Part shown: in pieces, positions 15,649 to 25,090 of the stretch
How the letters are laid out: each line of letters opens with the position of its first letter
How positions within the stretch are numbered: the stretch's first letter is position 1
NCBI RefSeq assembly: GCF_040643435.1
Contig: NZ_JBEYUH010000017.1
Location: 1 to 64,000 of the forward strand
Source: Rhodococcus sp040643435
Lineage (GTDB): Bacteria; Actinomycetota; Actinomycetes; Mycobacteriales; Mycobacteriaceae
DNA: 64,000 nucleotides
Reading direction: 5' to 3'
Notes under the pieces: model-generated
Seen by the model: only the letters and a program-made list of their open reading frames with translations
Told to the model about the DNA's origin: nothing
The model's database searches: none
Made by a program: the position numbers and the translations under genes

Positions 15649-16647
15649 GTGACCGTTTCCCTGGGCGCGCCGTCGCGCGTCGTGAGTTCGCATTCGGCGC
15701 TGCTGCGCCCCACCAGCTCCCGGACCGCGCCGCCGGGCGGCCCGGTTCTCCCCGATCCTCCTGCGCCCACCAGCCGTCAGCTCGGAATCGTCGCGATCGT
15801 ATTGTCGGCGACAGCGATGGGCGCCGCAGGACTGTTCGGCCGCAAGGCCACACCCGACGGTGCTGTACTCGGCGAGGCACTCACACTCGGGCGCATGGTC
15901 GTCGGGGCCGCCGGCATGCTCGTGTTGATCGCACTGTCCCGGCGTCTCGGACACTTGCGCCGAACCCGTCTGTCCTGGTCCGTCGTGGGTGGAGGCGTTC
16001 TCCTCGGCCTGTCCCTGGCAACCTATCTGTCCGCGACCGTCCTGACCGACCTCTCACGGGCGGTGGTGCTCCATTATCTCGGACCGGTCGTCGCTACCGT
16101 TCTCGCCCGGATCCTCCTGAAAGAGTCGATCCGTCGCCTCGACGCCCTGTCCATCGGAACAGCCTTCACCGGAATGCTTCTCGCTGCCGGGTTCGTCGGC
16201 GACAACCGCGCCGGCGGTGAGCACGAGACGCTGGGCACCGTACTCGGCGTGGCCTCGGGGATCTTCTACGGCGCCGCGCTGCTGTGCTACCGATATCGCA
16301 CCGACATGTCCTCCGACGCCCGGTGCTTCTGGAACTTCGTGTTCGGTGCCGTCGCGGCAGGCGCAATGGTGCTTGCGACCAGGCCGGACATGTCGGGTAT
16401 GACTGCGGGCCATTGGATCTGGGCCGGAGGTTTCTTCGTCGTCTGCGGCCTTTTTGCGCTGGGTCTGCTCGTGGTGGCCGGAAAGCACCTCCGTGCGGCG
16501 GAGTTGTCCGGGCTGTCCTACCTCGAAGTCGTGGTCGCGCTCCTGATCGGGATGATGGCCTTCGGGGAGTCCGTGACGCTGCTTGCCGCAGCCGGCGCCG
16601 GGCTGATCATCGTGGCGATGGCACTGCCGATGTTCGCCCGACGGTGA
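15649..16647 (+). CDS. EamA/DMT-superfamily transporter under glycine riboswitch control
   Basis: 332 aa. After a polar N-terminal 45 residues come ten hydrophobic segments in two EamA repeats, typical of RhtA/YddG-like amino-acid and metabolite exporters. The GTG at 15649 has GAGGAAG 5-6 nt upstream. Because its mRNA leader is a tandem glycine riboswitch, the transporter most likely exports or imports glycine or a closely related compound; a DMT protein induced by glycine would most simply be an exporter. Substrate direction is inference. A strong hairpin terminates the gene. Confidence 0.88.
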   Translation: MTVSLGAPSRVVSSHSALLRPTSSRTAPPGGPVLPDPPAPTSRQLGIVAIVLSATAMGAAGLFGRKATPDGAVLGEALTLGRMVVGAAGMLVLIALSRRLGHLRRTRLSWSVVGGGVLLGLSLATYLSATVLTDLSRAVVLHYLGPVVATVLARILLKESIRRLDALSIGTAFTGMLLAAGFVGDNRAGGEHETLGTVLGVASGIFYGAALLCYRYRTDMSSDARCFWNFVFGAVAAGAMVLATRPDMSGMTAGHWIWAGGFFVVCGLFALGLLVVAGKHLRAAELSGLSYLEVVVALLIGMMAFGESVTLLAAAGAGLIIVAMALPMFARR

Positions 16648-16651
16648 CGAA

Positions 16652-16680
16652 GAGAGGCGTGCCGCTCGGGCACGCCTCTC
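16652..16680. terminator. Perfect 12-bp terminator hairpin
   Basis: GAGAGGCGTGCC (16652-16663) pairs exactly with 16669-16680 around a 5-nt loop. It lies between the convergent EamA and SPFH genes and can serve both. Confidence 0.75.
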
Positions 16681-16692
16681 GAACGTCTCCTG

Positions 16693-17928
16693 TTACTGCT
16701 GCGACTGCGGCGGTTCGACCGTCTCCTCGGATGCCTCGTTCGCAATCCAGCGTTGTGCCGGCGGCGGGGTGGGCAGGGCCGACTGCTCTTCCCCACCGGG
16801 CTTCTCCGGAGTGAGACCGGTCCGGACTGCCGGATCGACCGGCTTGCGGGCCACGGCTTCGGCTTCGGCGACGGCCTGCGCGACTTCCGGGTCGCGCTTG
16901 GTCGTGAACCAGTCCTCGACCTCGGCGCTGTCGTCCTCGGGCCGCTGCAACTCCTCGTCGACAGGAGTCGGCTCGAATCGGAAGACGCCGTCTTCTCCGG
17001 GCGAACCGAGGTTTCGCGCGAATCCCTCGAGCGCCTTACCGAAATCGCTCGGCACCACCCACATCTTGTTGGCATCGCCCTGCGCCATCTGAGGCAGAGT
17101 CTGCAGGTACTGATAGGCAAGCAGTTCCGGCGTGGGTTTGCCGGCCTTGATCGCGGCGAAGACCTTCTCGATGGACTTCGCTTCGCCCTGGGCTTCGAGG
17201 TAGCGAGCCGCCCGGTCACCTTGTGCACGCAGGATGCGCGACTGTCGGTCGGCTTCCGCCTCGAGGATCGCTGCCTGCTTCGCACCCTCGGCAGAGAGGA
17301 TTTGCGACTGCTTGTCACCTTCGGCGGTCTTGATCGCCGACTCCCGATGCCCCTCGGCGGTGAGGATCATCGCGCGCTTCTCACGGTCCGCCTTCATCTG
17401 CTTCTCCATCGATTCCTGGATCGACGGCGGCGGATCGATGCTCTTGAGTTCGACTCGCGCAACGCGCAGCCCCCATCGGCCGGTGGCTTCGTCGAGCACA
17501 CCCCGAAGCTGGCCGTTGATCGAGTCACGGGAGGTGAGGGTCTCTTCCAAGGTCATACCGCCGACGACGTTGCGCAGGGTGGTGACGGTGAGCTGTTCGA
17601 CCGCGGCGATGTAGTTGCTGATCTCGTAGACGGCGGCCTGCGGATTGGTCACCTGGAAGTACACGACCGTGTCGATGCTCAGCGTGAGGTTGTCCTGGGT
17701 GATGACCGGTTGCGGCGGGAACGACACGACACGCTCACGCAGATCCACCTTGGCCCGGATGCGGTCGACGAACGGAACCAGGAAGGTGAGCTGGCCCGAA
17801 GCCGTCCGGTAATACCGGCCCAGACGTTCGATGACAGCAGCCTCTGCCTGCGGCACGAGCGACACCGACTTGGCCACGACGACCACGACCAGTGCCACCA
17901 CTACGGCAAGCACGATCAATGCTTCCAT
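16693..17928 (-). CDS. SPFH/Band 7 domain protein (stomatin/QmcA-like)
   Basis: 411 aa. A single N-terminal membrane anchor (about 3-22) leads into a Band 7/SPFH domain (about 25-190). A long Ala/Glu/Gln-rich coiled coil with repeated AEG/AEA heptads follows (about 190-255), then a polar, proline-rich tail. Such proteins oligomerise into membrane scaffolds around proteases or NfeD partners. It starts 3 nt after the NfeD gene, the standard NfeD-SPFH operon, matching mycobacterial Rv1487-Rv1488 (from memory). Confidence 0.93.
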   Translation of the reverse strand: MEALIVLAVVVALVVVVVAKSVSLVPQAEAAVIERLGRYYRTASGQLTFLVPFVDRIRAKVDLRERVVSFPPQPVITQDNLTLSIDTVVYFQVTNPQAAVYEISNYIAAVEQLTVTTLRNVVGGMTLEETLTSRDSINGQLRGVLDEATGRWGLRVARVELKSIDPPPSIQESMEKQMKADREKRAMILTAEGHRESAIKTAEGDKQSQILSAEGAKQAAILEAEADRQSRILRAQGDRAARYLEAQGEAKSIEKVFAAIKAGKPTPELLAYQYLQTLPQMAQGDANKMWVVPSDFGKALEGFARNLGSPGEDGVFRFEPTPVDEELQRPEDDSAEVEDWFTTKRDPEVAQAVAEAEAVARKPVDPAVRTGLTPEKPGGEEQSALPTPPPAQRWIANEASEETVEPPQSQQ

Positions 17929-17931
17929 TAC

Positions 17932-18372
17932 TCAGACACCCCTCCATACGACGGCGGTCGCGCCGTCTATCTGCATCACTGTCACGGTCGTGCCCGGCTC
18001 GTACACCTCGGTGGTGTCCAAAGGCCTTGCGGTCCATATATCGCCGTCGATCTTGACTCGACCCGAATGCTCCCCCACCTGTTCGAGCACGAGTGCCCGC
18101 TTGCCCGGCAAGGCGTCGATACCCGTCGGCAAGGCCGGTGGCACGGAATACCGACGCCGCAGGATCGGCCGCACGCCGAGCAGCAGGACGGCCGACGTGA
18201 TTGCGAAGATCACTGCGTCGATCCATACGGGAAGGTCGGTCACTGCGGACACTCCGCCGGTGACCAGTGCGGCACCGCCGAGCATCAGCAGGGCGAAATC
18301 GCCGGTGAGGGCTTCCCCTGCCGCCAACGCCACCCCGGCGATCAACCAGATCAATGCGGCCACGATCACCAT
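17932..18372 (-). CDS. NfeD-family membrane protein
   Basis: 146 aa from the ATG at 18372; the reading frame stays open 25 codons further up, including a CPNC motif, but those residues precede the conserved N-terminal helix. Three or four transmembrane segments cover residues 2-75. The C-terminal OB-fold is marked by GKRALVLEQVGEHSGRV and ends in TVTVMQIDGATAVV. NfeD OB-fold proteins partner with SPFH proteins in membrane microdomains; the SPFH gene follows immediately. Confidence 0.85.
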   Translation of the reverse strand: MVIVAALIWLIAGVALAAGEALTGDFALLMLGGAALVTGGVSAVTDLPVWIDAVIFAITSAVLLLGVRPILRRRYSVPPALPTGIDALPGKRALVLEQVGEHSGRVKIDGDIWTARPLDTTEVYEPGTTVTVMQIDGATAVVWRGV

Positions 18373-18486
18373 CGAACCACAATTCGGACACCGGGGCAGA
18401 GTCCCTGGTGAGGTTGTGCAGGCGACGGCCGGACGTTCCCGTTTCACGGCGGTCGTGGGGGCGCTCGGGGTCTATTCGGTTTTTAT

Positions 18487-18514
18487 CGGAATTCCGTATG
18501 GGGTGGAGTCCATA
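18487..18514. promoter_or_regulatory. Palindromes upstream of the TetR gene
   Basis: A perfect 10-bp palindrome CGGAATTCCG (18487-18496) and, next to it, TATGG-N8-CCATA (18497-18501/18510-18514). They lie about 75-100 nt before the TetR start, between it and the divergent NfeD operon. Candidate autoregulatory operator; a -10-like TACCGT is at 18575-18580. Confidence 0.3.
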
Positions 18515-18589
18515 GGCATCGGGGTGGCATTTCGTTACCCTCCCCACACACTTCCCCGGATGTGAGATCAGTGATACCGTCCTGAAACT

Positions 18590-19225
18590 ATGGGTATCAC
18601 CCCCGTGCGTTCGCTCCTGGTCGAAGCATTGATCGGCCAGAGTTCCGACGCCGACGCGACCGACACCGCAATCCTCGCGGCCACGATCCGCTGTCTGAGC
18701 CATCACGGACTCGAACGAACGACAGTGGCCGACGTCGCGACGGAGGCCGGCGTAGGTCGAGCCACAGTCTTCCGGCGCTTCGACACAAAGGAGGAACTGC
18801 TCACCCGGGCGTTCGCATGGGAGCTCGACCAGCTCGTAGCTCGATTCCACAGTGTCATCGACAGCATCGGGAATCCGTACGAGCGCGCAGTCGAATGGAT
18901 CGTCGAAGCGGTCCGCACCGTCCGCAACCACCCGGTGGCACGACGATTCGTCGACGACGGAGTTGCCATCTCCGTCCTGCACGATCCACAGATCACCACG
19001 CTGCTGCTCACATCGGTTCGTCACGAACTCGACCTCACCGCACAACGGACAGGAGTCGAGTTCGACACGGCTACTGCTGCGGAGATCGTCTCGCGCTTCT
19101 TCGTCAGTGTGTGGCTCGCTCCCGACCTCGGTAGCGCGACCGCCGACGACGAGGGAGTACGACGGATGGCCCGAACGATGTTGTCCTTCCTGGTCGTGCC
19201 GTCCCCGTCCCCCACCGACGTCTGA
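18590..19225 (+). CDS. TetR/AcrR-family transcriptional regulator
   Basis: 211 aa. The N-terminal helix-turn-helix (about 25-70) has TTVADVATEAGVGRATVFRRFDTKEELL, the classic TetR pattern. The C-terminal ligand domain is divergent, so the effector cannot be predicted. Its stop overlaps the start of the DUF2236 gene by one base, and the mce operon begins about 1 kb downstream on the same strand. It is a candidate regulator of that island, but this is by position only. Confidence 0.9.
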   Translation: MGITPVRSLLVEALIGQSSDADATDTAILAATIRCLSHHGLERTTVADVATEAGVGRATVFRRFDTKEELLTRAFAWELDQLVARFHSVIDSIGNPYERAVEWIVEAVRTVRNHPVARRFVDDGVAISVLHDPQITTLLLTSVRHELDLTAQRTGVEFDTATAAEIVSRFFVSVWLAPDLGSATADDEGVRRMARTMLSFLVVPSPSPTDV

Positions 19226-20133
19226 TGCCGACGTCCGATCCGCAGCAATCGGACCCGAGGAGTCCAGCGATGGAAGACACTCCCCCACAGCCTGTTCCGC
19301 AGAGCATCGAGGACGACGTCCCCGTTGCCGACCGCCCCTTCATCCGACTGCTGGCAGACCGCCGCATCTGGCCCATGTTCCTGTTCCGTGCACTGTCGCT
19401 ACAGGGCACCCACCCCACTGTCATGGTTGCGCTCGAACAACATTCGAAGTCGTTCACCGAGCCCTCGGTCCGGGCGGAGAACACCCTCGCCTACACCTAC
19501 CGCGTCTACTTCGGCGAGAATGTCGCCGAGTCGGCCCGCGAGCTACGGGAGATGCACCGACCCATCACCGGTCTCGACTACGAGGGGCGAAAATACCACG
19601 CGTGGAACCGTGACGTGTGGACATGGGTTCACCTCACCACGATCGAATCGCTCATCTACGCCATCGAGATCTGCTTCGGTCCGCAACCCGGACCCGAGGT
19701 AGAGGCCTTCTATCAGGAGAGCTGCCGGCTCGGCATCCTGTTCGGGGTTCGTGAACAGGACATGCCCGGCGACGTGGCAGCCCTTCGCCGCTATGTCGAG
19801 GACGGCATCACCGACAAGCTCGCCATGTCGCCCGGAACCCGGCGCATGCAGCGACTCGTCGACGAGCAGGACGTGATCGCGACCCTGGAACCGAGGCTTG
19901 CGACTCTCCCCCGACCTCTTCCCGCGCTACTGGAACGACTGACGAGCCGGCCGGTGAAGACCCTGATGTTCGGCGCCTTTCCCGAACCCGTGCGCCGGAT
20001 CTGGGGAGTGTCGTGGAATACCGCGCGCGAACGGGAGTTCCGGGCGCTGCTCGCGGCCATGCGTGTCGGCTCGCGGTTGATACCCGAACGACTGCGGATG
20101 ATTCCCGAAGCTCGCGCAGCACTGGGGGCCTGA
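19225..20133 (+). CDS. DUF2236 / oxygenase MpaB family protein
   Basis: 302 aa. After about 35 polar residues comes the family fold, with conserved features H-P-x-V (near 72), the RAxxTLAYTYRVYFG region, HRPITG near 112, and AWNRDVWTWVHLTTIES around 128-144. The His residues here are candidate haem ligands by analogy with latex-clearing protein and MpaB. Actinobacterial members are mostly uncharacterised; some relatives are haem oxygenases. Overlap with the TetR gene indicates co-transcription. The substrate may be a lipid given the mce neighbour, but that is inference. Confidence 0.8.
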   Translation: MPTSDPQQSDPRSPAMEDTPPQPVPQSIEDDVPVADRPFIRLLADRRIWPMFLFRALSLQGTHPTVMVALEQHSKSFTEPSVRAENTLAYTYRVYFGENVAESARELREMHRPITGLDYEGRKYHAWNRDVWTWVHLTTIESLIYAIEICFGPQPGPEVEAFYQESCRLGILFGVREQDMPGDVAALRRYVEDGITDKLAMSPGTRRMQRLVDEQDVIATLEPRLATLPRPLPALLERLTSRPVKTLMFGAFPEPVRRIWGVSWNTAREREFRALLAAMRVGSRLIPERLRMIPEARAALGA

Positions 20134-20284
20134 CACCCGCCGAGGCGGATCGACTCCACGTCCGTCGTCACAGGCGCCCGGCTCACCACCGCAGCAGTGC
20201 ACTCGGTCCCACCGGACCCACGCCCTGCATGCTCGACCATCCATAACCACTTGCGTTTTCAGCGTCATCTCATCAGGGGGCTCG

Positions 20285-21130
20285 ATGATGACCTCGCAAC
20301 CCGCGGACGATGCCGTCCGAGGAGAGCGGGCGTTCGGGGGTGCCGTCGCCGCACGCACCGCCGACTCCATACGTACTTTCGGACGCACGCTCCGGTTGGC
20401 GTTCCGTTCTACCGCGTACCTGGTCGTCGACCTCGTACGCGGCCGATTCCCGTTGCGAGAGGCCATCGTTCAGGGGTGGTTCTTCATCTCCGTATCGGCT
20501 GTGCCGGCTGTACTCGTCGCTCTGCCACTCGGCGTGGTCATCGCTGTGCAGGTCGGCAGCATGACCGACAACGTCGGTGCCAATTCGATGGCCGGCGCCG
20601 TAGGCGGTATGGGCGTCATGCAGCAGATCGCTCCCCTTGCCGCGGCACTGCTCATCGGCGGCGCAGGAGGTTCGGCGATCTCCGCCGACCTGGCTTCGCG
20701 GACGATCCGCGAAGAGATCGACGCCCTGCGCACCCTCGGCATCGACCCGCACCGCAGACTCGTCTCGCCTCGCATCCTCGCGATGGTGGTCGTGGCACCG
20801 ATGTTGTCCGTACTGATCATCCTGATGAGCATCCTGGCGAGTTTTGCCGTGGCCTCTCTCGGGCAGGGTGTCGCACCCGGCTCATACTGGCTTTCGTTCG
20901 GCAGTTTCGCGTCGACCACCGATCTCGTGGTGTGCCTGCTCAAGGCCGCGGTCTTCGGCTTCGTCGTCGCGGTGATCTCGAGCCAGCGAGGACTCGAGGC
21001 CAAAGGTGGCCCGAAAGGCGTGGCCGACAGCGTCAATGCCGCGGTGGTACTCAGCATCATCGCATGCATGGTCGTCAACCTGTTCATCACCCAGGTCGTT
21101 CTGATGTTCGTTCCCATGAGGTTCCTCTGA
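20285..21130 (+). CDS. yrbEA: Mce-system permease YrbE-A (MlaE-like)
   Basis: 281 aa with five or six transmembrane helices. The conserved loop is IREEIDALRTLGIDP (about 138-152), the EExDALxxLGxDP signature of MlaE/YrbE permeases that contacts the ATPase MceG (MkL). The ATG at 20285 is followed by a second ATG at 20288, which has the better spacing from AGGGGG. The gene overlaps the next permease by one base. The ATPase is not encoded here, as is usual in mycolic-acid bacteria. Confidence 0.93.
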   Translation: MMTSQPADDAVRGERAFGGAVAARTADSIRTFGRTLRLAFRSTAYLVVDLVRGRFPLREAIVQGWFFISVSAVPAVLVALPLGVVIAVQVGSMTDNVGANSMAGAVGGMGVMQQIAPLAAALLIGGAGGSAISADLASRTIREEIDALRTLGIDPHRRLVSPRILAMVVVAPMLSVLIILMSILASFAVASLGQGVAPGSYWLSFGSFASTTDLVVCLLKAAVFGFVVAVISSQRGLEAKGGPKGVADSVNAAVVLSIIACMVVNLFITQVVLMFVPMRFL

Positions 21131-22014
21131 TGAGCACTGTCCGCAACGTACCCGTGGCCACGCCCTCCCCCTACCGCCCACCCGGCCTGCACTGGACACG
21201 GCACGTCGGCCGGGCGTGGAAACCTCTCGAAGCCCTCGGGCACTACCTGTATTTCGTCATCGTCTCGTTCCGCGGGATCGGACACGCGCTCCGCCGGAAC
21301 CGACGTCAGACCGTTATGATCTTCACCGATCTGACCTGGGGGAACGGCCGAGCGATCATCGTCGGCGGCGGCGTCGCACCGGTACTGGCGATTCTCGGCA
21401 TCGTCGCGGGTGCGATGGTGGGACTCGTCGGCTTCTCCGCCCTGGACATGCTCGGGATGGGACCGTTGACCGGTGCCATGTCGGCACTCGCGAATCCGCG
21501 CGAACTCGCGCCGCTGATCGCCGCGATCGGGTTCGCCGCCCAGGCCGGTTGCCGCATCACCGCCGAAGTCGGGGCGATGCGGATCTCGGAGGAGATCGAC
21601 GCGCTCGAAGCACAGGCGATCGACTCGATCCCGTACGTGGTGTCCACTCGCCTCATCGCCGCGGTCGGTGCGGTCGTCCCGTCCTATCTGATCGCGCTCG
21701 CCCTCGGCTTCGCGGCCACCGGTGCGACCGTCACAGTGGTCCAGGGGCAAGGCTCTGGCGCCTACGACCACTACTTCCATATGTTCACCGAACCGATCGA
21801 CCTGATCTATTCCCTGATCAAGGTGGTCGTTTTCGTTCTCGTCGTGACTCTCGTGCACGCATACCAGGGCTATCACGCCACAGGAGGCCCCGAGGGCGTC
21901 GGAATCGCCTCGGGCCGGGCCATCCGCGCGAGTCTGGTCCTCATCGTGACCACCGACATGGTGCTCACGCTCGTCATGTGGGGCCTCGACGCGACGATCA
22001 GTTTCTCGGGGTGA
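21130..22014 (+). CDS. yrbEB: Mce-system permease YrbE-B (MlaE-like)
   Basis: 294 aa, the second half of the permease pair. The conserved cytoplasmic loop is ISEEIDALEAQAIDS (about 157-171), with the variant spacing usual for B subunits. The start codon overlaps the yrbEA stop (TGATG). The MceA GTG follows 8 nt after its stop with its own ribosome site. Confidence 0.93.
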   Translation: MSTVRNVPVATPSPYRPPGLHWTRHVGRAWKPLEALGHYLYFVIVSFRGIGHALRRNRRQTVMIFTDLTWGNGRAIIVGGGVAPVLAILGIVAGAMVGLVGFSALDMLGMGPLTGAMSALANPRELAPLIAAIGFAAQAGCRITAEVGAMRISEEIDALEAQAIDSIPYVVSTRLIAAVGAVVPSYLIALALGFAATGATVTVVQGQGSGAYDHYFHMFTEPIDLIYSLIKVVVFVLVVTLVHAYQGYHATGGPEGVGIASGRAIRASLVLIVTTDMVLTLVMWGLDATISFSG

Positions 22015-22022
22015 GGAAGTAA

Positions 22023-23039
22023 GTGAGCACAGCACATTATTCGGGCTTCGGGCCGAGTCGTCGCGGATTGCGGATCCGCGGGCTCGCGGTCGTCGTCGCC
22101 GCCGCACTCGTCGTCACCGCCGCATGGTGGGCGTCGCAACCCGACCGTTCCGGCGAGGTCCGGTTCGCGGTCACCGCATCGAATCTCGGCGACGGGGTCT
22201 CCACCGACACGGCGGTTCGTCTGCGGGGCATGACGATCGGCTCGGTGATCGAGATCGAACCACAGGGCCCCCAGCAGCAGATCGTCACGCTCAGTGTCGA
22301 CGAGAACCGTCTCGGCGAGTTGTCGACGGCGATGCACACCCGCTTCGTCTCGTCGAACATCTTCGGCTCCACCGCACTGGAGCTGATCCCGATGCCGGAT
22401 GGTCGGCCGATCGAGCCGGGCAGCACACTCCCGCTCGGCGATGTCGGCGACTACACAGTCACCACGGTATTGCGTGACTCCGGCCGGCTCCTGCTCGACG
22501 TGGTGACCCCGCAACTGTCGGACTCGATCGACAGCGCCGCCGAGCTGACCCAGCAGATGGCACCACTGCTCGCCTCCTCGCTGCTCCTCATGCGTAACAT
22601 CGCCCGGACCCAGAACGAGCCGCTCAGCGAGCTGCTGCCGAGGTTCGCGGATGTCTCCGAGGGCATCGCGGCGTTCACCCCGTCCGCACTGAACACCCTC
22701 TCTGCGATCGCATCCGTCGAGGAACTCGAGGACGACTTCCGCACCGAGCAGGCGAGCGAGACGATCACCGAGGTCTCGCATCTCGTGCTCGCGCTGTCAG
22801 GTGAGATCGTCGGCGCGCTCGGCCCGACCTCGGATGCCGTCGACATGCTGCTCGACATCCTGATCCCGATGAACCAGAGCCTGCGCACGGTCTCTCCCGA
22901 CCAGGTCGACAGATTCGTCGACGGCGCCGACGGCGCCCTGCACCAGCAGGGCGACCGGGTGGTCCTGGGGGTCGACGTACTCGTGGACACCTTCCCGGCC
23001 TTCCGGGTTCCGCTCGAGAGCACCGGGGGTACCCGATGA
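22023..23039 (+). CDS. mceA: Mce family protein MceA
   Basis: 338 aa. N-terminal membrane anchor (about 22-42), MlaD/MCE beta-barrel domain (about 48-130) and a long alpha-helical region with Leu/Ile heptads. In the mycobacterial Mce systems six such subunits (A-F) form a needle that shuttles lipids such as fatty acids or sterols across the periplasm. The GTG is preceded by GAGGAAG. The exact substrate of this operon cannot be told; it lacks the sterol-gene context of mce4. Confidence 0.9.
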   Translation: MSTAHYSGFGPSRRGLRIRGLAVVVAAALVVTAAWWASQPDRSGEVRFAVTASNLGDGVSTDTAVRLRGMTIGSVIEIEPQGPQQQIVTLSVDENRLGELSTAMHTRFVSSNIFGSTALELIPMPDGRPIEPGSTLPLGDVGDYTVTTVLRDSGRLLLDVVTPQLSDSIDSAAELTQQMAPLLASSLLLMRNIARTQNEPLSELLPRFADVSEGIAAFTPSALNTLSAIASVEELEDDFRTEQASETITEVSHLVLALSGEIVGALGPTSDAVDMLLDILIPMNQSLRTVSPDQVDRFVDGADGALHQQGDRVVLGVDVLVDTFPAFRVPLESTGGTR

Positions 23040-24073
23040 GAACTTCGCGTCAGGCAGCCGTCCGGCTCGCACTGCTCGCGACCGTGGTCGCGTTGATCGT
23101 CGTGCTCATCGTGCAGGCGATCGAACGACCGGTCGGCGGATCCGCGACGGCATATCAGGCCCGTTTCGGCGACGTGTTCGGGCTCAAGGAGAACGCCGAC
23201 GTGCGTCTGCGCGGTGTGCAGGTCGGCAAGATCACCGACATCTCGGTGTCGGAGGACAACCGGGCTATCGTCGATTTCACCGTCCTCGACGAATATCGGC
23301 TGCGCGAAAGCGATCGGCTGCTGGTCAAGTTTCAGAACCTCACGGGCCAGCGCTATCTCGAACTCGAGCGGAGTGACGACGCCGGCCCGGAGATCGATCC
23401 CGCAAACCCGGTACTGAACACCGTCGATTCGTTCGACATCACCACGGTGTTCAACGGACTCAAACCCCTGTTGCGCGAAGCGGACCCGGCCGTCTACAAC
23501 CGTCTCGCCACCAACGTCGCCGCGTTGATCGAAGGCAGCGAGTCCAGCCCGACCCCTGTCATGCGCGACATCGCCGAACTTGCGACCTATGCCGAAGACC
23601 GCAGCGCACTGATGGGCAGACTCCTGGACAACTTCACCGCCCTCAACGAGCAGCTCGAAGGCCGCTCCGAGAACCTCGAGAACATTCTCGAGGTCTTCCA
23701 TTCGATCTTCACACCCCTGGTGACACGCATGACCGAGTTCCTGTCTCTGACCAAGCTCGGCGCGACCGAGATGGCGGAGGTCGACCGCACCGTCAACCTG
23801 CTCTCCCAGCTCCTTCTCGGCGCCCCGGCCGACCACCCCGGTTTCCTCGAACGCAACGACGACTTCATCCGCCGGGTCGACGAGGTGATACCGGATCCGT
23901 CGACGGCCATCGACACCCTCTCGGTCCTGCCGGGGATCTTCGAAGGAATCAATTCCCTGGTACCGCGCGTGGACGGATCCCGGCAGTGCAGCAACGGCGC
24001 GGTCCAGTTGCCGATCGAGGCCGACGTGCTGCTCCAGAGCCGTCCCCTGACCATCTGCAACGGAGGTGCCTGA
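23036..24073 (+). CDS. mceB: Mce family protein MceB
   Basis: 345 aa. Anchor at about 8-24, then the MCE domain (about 35-115) with FGLKENADVRLRGVQVGKI, the usual strand-turn motif. A helical tail follows, and the C-terminus holds two cysteines (in RQCSN and LTICNGG) likely to form a disulfide, as is usual for MceB/MceC subunits. It overlaps mceA by 4 bp (ATGA) and mceC by 1 bp. Confidence 0.9.
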   Translation: MRTSRQAAVRLALLATVVALIVVLIVQAIERPVGGSATAYQARFGDVFGLKENADVRLRGVQVGKITDISVSEDNRAIVDFTVLDEYRLRESDRLLVKFQNLTGQRYLELERSDDAGPEIDPANPVLNTVDSFDITTVFNGLKPLLREADPAVYNRLATNVAALIEGSESSPTPVMRDIAELATYAEDRSALMGRLLDNFTALNEQLEGRSENLENILEVFHSIFTPLVTRMTEFLSLTKLGATEMAEVDRTVNLLSQLLLGAPADHPGFLERNDDFIRRVDEVIPDPSTAIDTLSVLPGIFEGINSLVPRVDGSRQCSNGAVQLPIEADVLLQSRPLTICNGGA

Positions 24074-25089
24074 TGCGCACCCGCCTGTTCGGGCGTCTCG
24101 ACTTCGGCTCCGAGGACGCCGATCCCCGCACCCAGATGTGGTGGGCACTGTCGGGTCTGCTCGTCCTCTTCCTTGTCGCCGGCATCGTGTTCATGCTCTA
24201 TCTGCGTCCCGTCGGTTCGACGACCTACCGGCTTCAGTTGCCGGAATCGGCAGGACTCGCGGCCGGCGACGACGTGCGCATCGCGGGTGTCCCGGTCGGT
24301 TCGATCACCGGGCTGAACCTGGCCGACGACCATGTCGATGTCGAGTTCACCGTCGAATCCGAGCATTTCGTCGGGGACCAGACCTCCGTGTCGGTACGGA
24401 TGCTCACCCCCATCGGGGGTCTGTACCTTGCGCTGCACCCGGCCGGCAGGCAACCGCTGACCGAACCCATCCCGCCGAATCGAGCGGCCCTGCCGTTCCT
24501 GGTGAACGACATGTTCGAGGAGGCCACCACAGTGGTGGAGGAACTCGACACCGAGGCGCTGCGCACGGCCCTGGACAAGACCGCCGCCATGCTCGGCGAA
24601 TCCCCGGGCGCGGTGCGTATCACGGTGACCGATCTCGAAGCGCTCATGGACGTCATGGCGAATCAGAAGGACCAGATCGAGAGTCTGCTCGAACTGTCCA
24701 ACGAATACCTCCGCACCGCCAACGACAACAAGGAACTCGCGCTCGAGATCATCCGGGGCTACGCGATCCTCGGTCCGAAGATCGTCGAAGCCCATCAGGA
24801 CGTGAAGGTCTTCGCCGACGGGCTCTCCGGTCTCGCAGGGCTGCTGTTCGACTTCCTCAGCGGCCCGTACCAGGAGAAGGTCGAACCGATCATTCCGCAC
24901 CTCGTGGAAGCCGCCGACAGCAGTGAAGAACTGTCGGCGTCCGTCGAGGCCATGACGGAATCCCTCCGCTCCACCCTCACGGGACTCGCGGCCGTCGCCG
25001 GTCCCGAAGGCCAGGCCCTTGTCGACCAGAGCGGACTGACGGTCCAACGGCCCGATGTCTGTCTCCCGATGCCGGGAACGCGGTGCTGA
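24073..25089 (+). CDS. mceC: Mce family protein MceC
   Basis: 338 aa. Anchor near residues 22-42, MCE domain about 50-130 with ESAGLAAGDDVRIAGVPVGSI, then a long helical region. C-terminal cysteines lie in PDVCLPMPGTRC. The start overlaps the mceB stop (TGATG). Part of the same hexameric lipid-transfer assembly. Confidence 0.9.
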   Translation: MRTRLFGRLDFGSEDADPRTQMWWALSGLLVLFLVAGIVFMLYLRPVGSTTYRLQLPESAGLAAGDDVRIAGVPVGSITGLNLADDHVDVEFTVESEHFVGDQTSVSVRMLTPIGGLYLALHPAGRQPLTEPIPPNRAALPFLVNDMFEEATTVVEELDTEALRTALDKTAAMLGESPGAVRITVTDLEALMDVMANQKDQIESLLELSNEYLRTANDNKELALEIIRGYAILGPKIVEAHQDVKVFADGLSGLAGLLFDFLSGPYQEKVEPIIPHLVEAADSSEELSASVEAMTESLRSTLTGLAAVAGPEGQALVDQSGLTVQRPDVCLPMPGTRC

Positions 25090-25090
25090 C

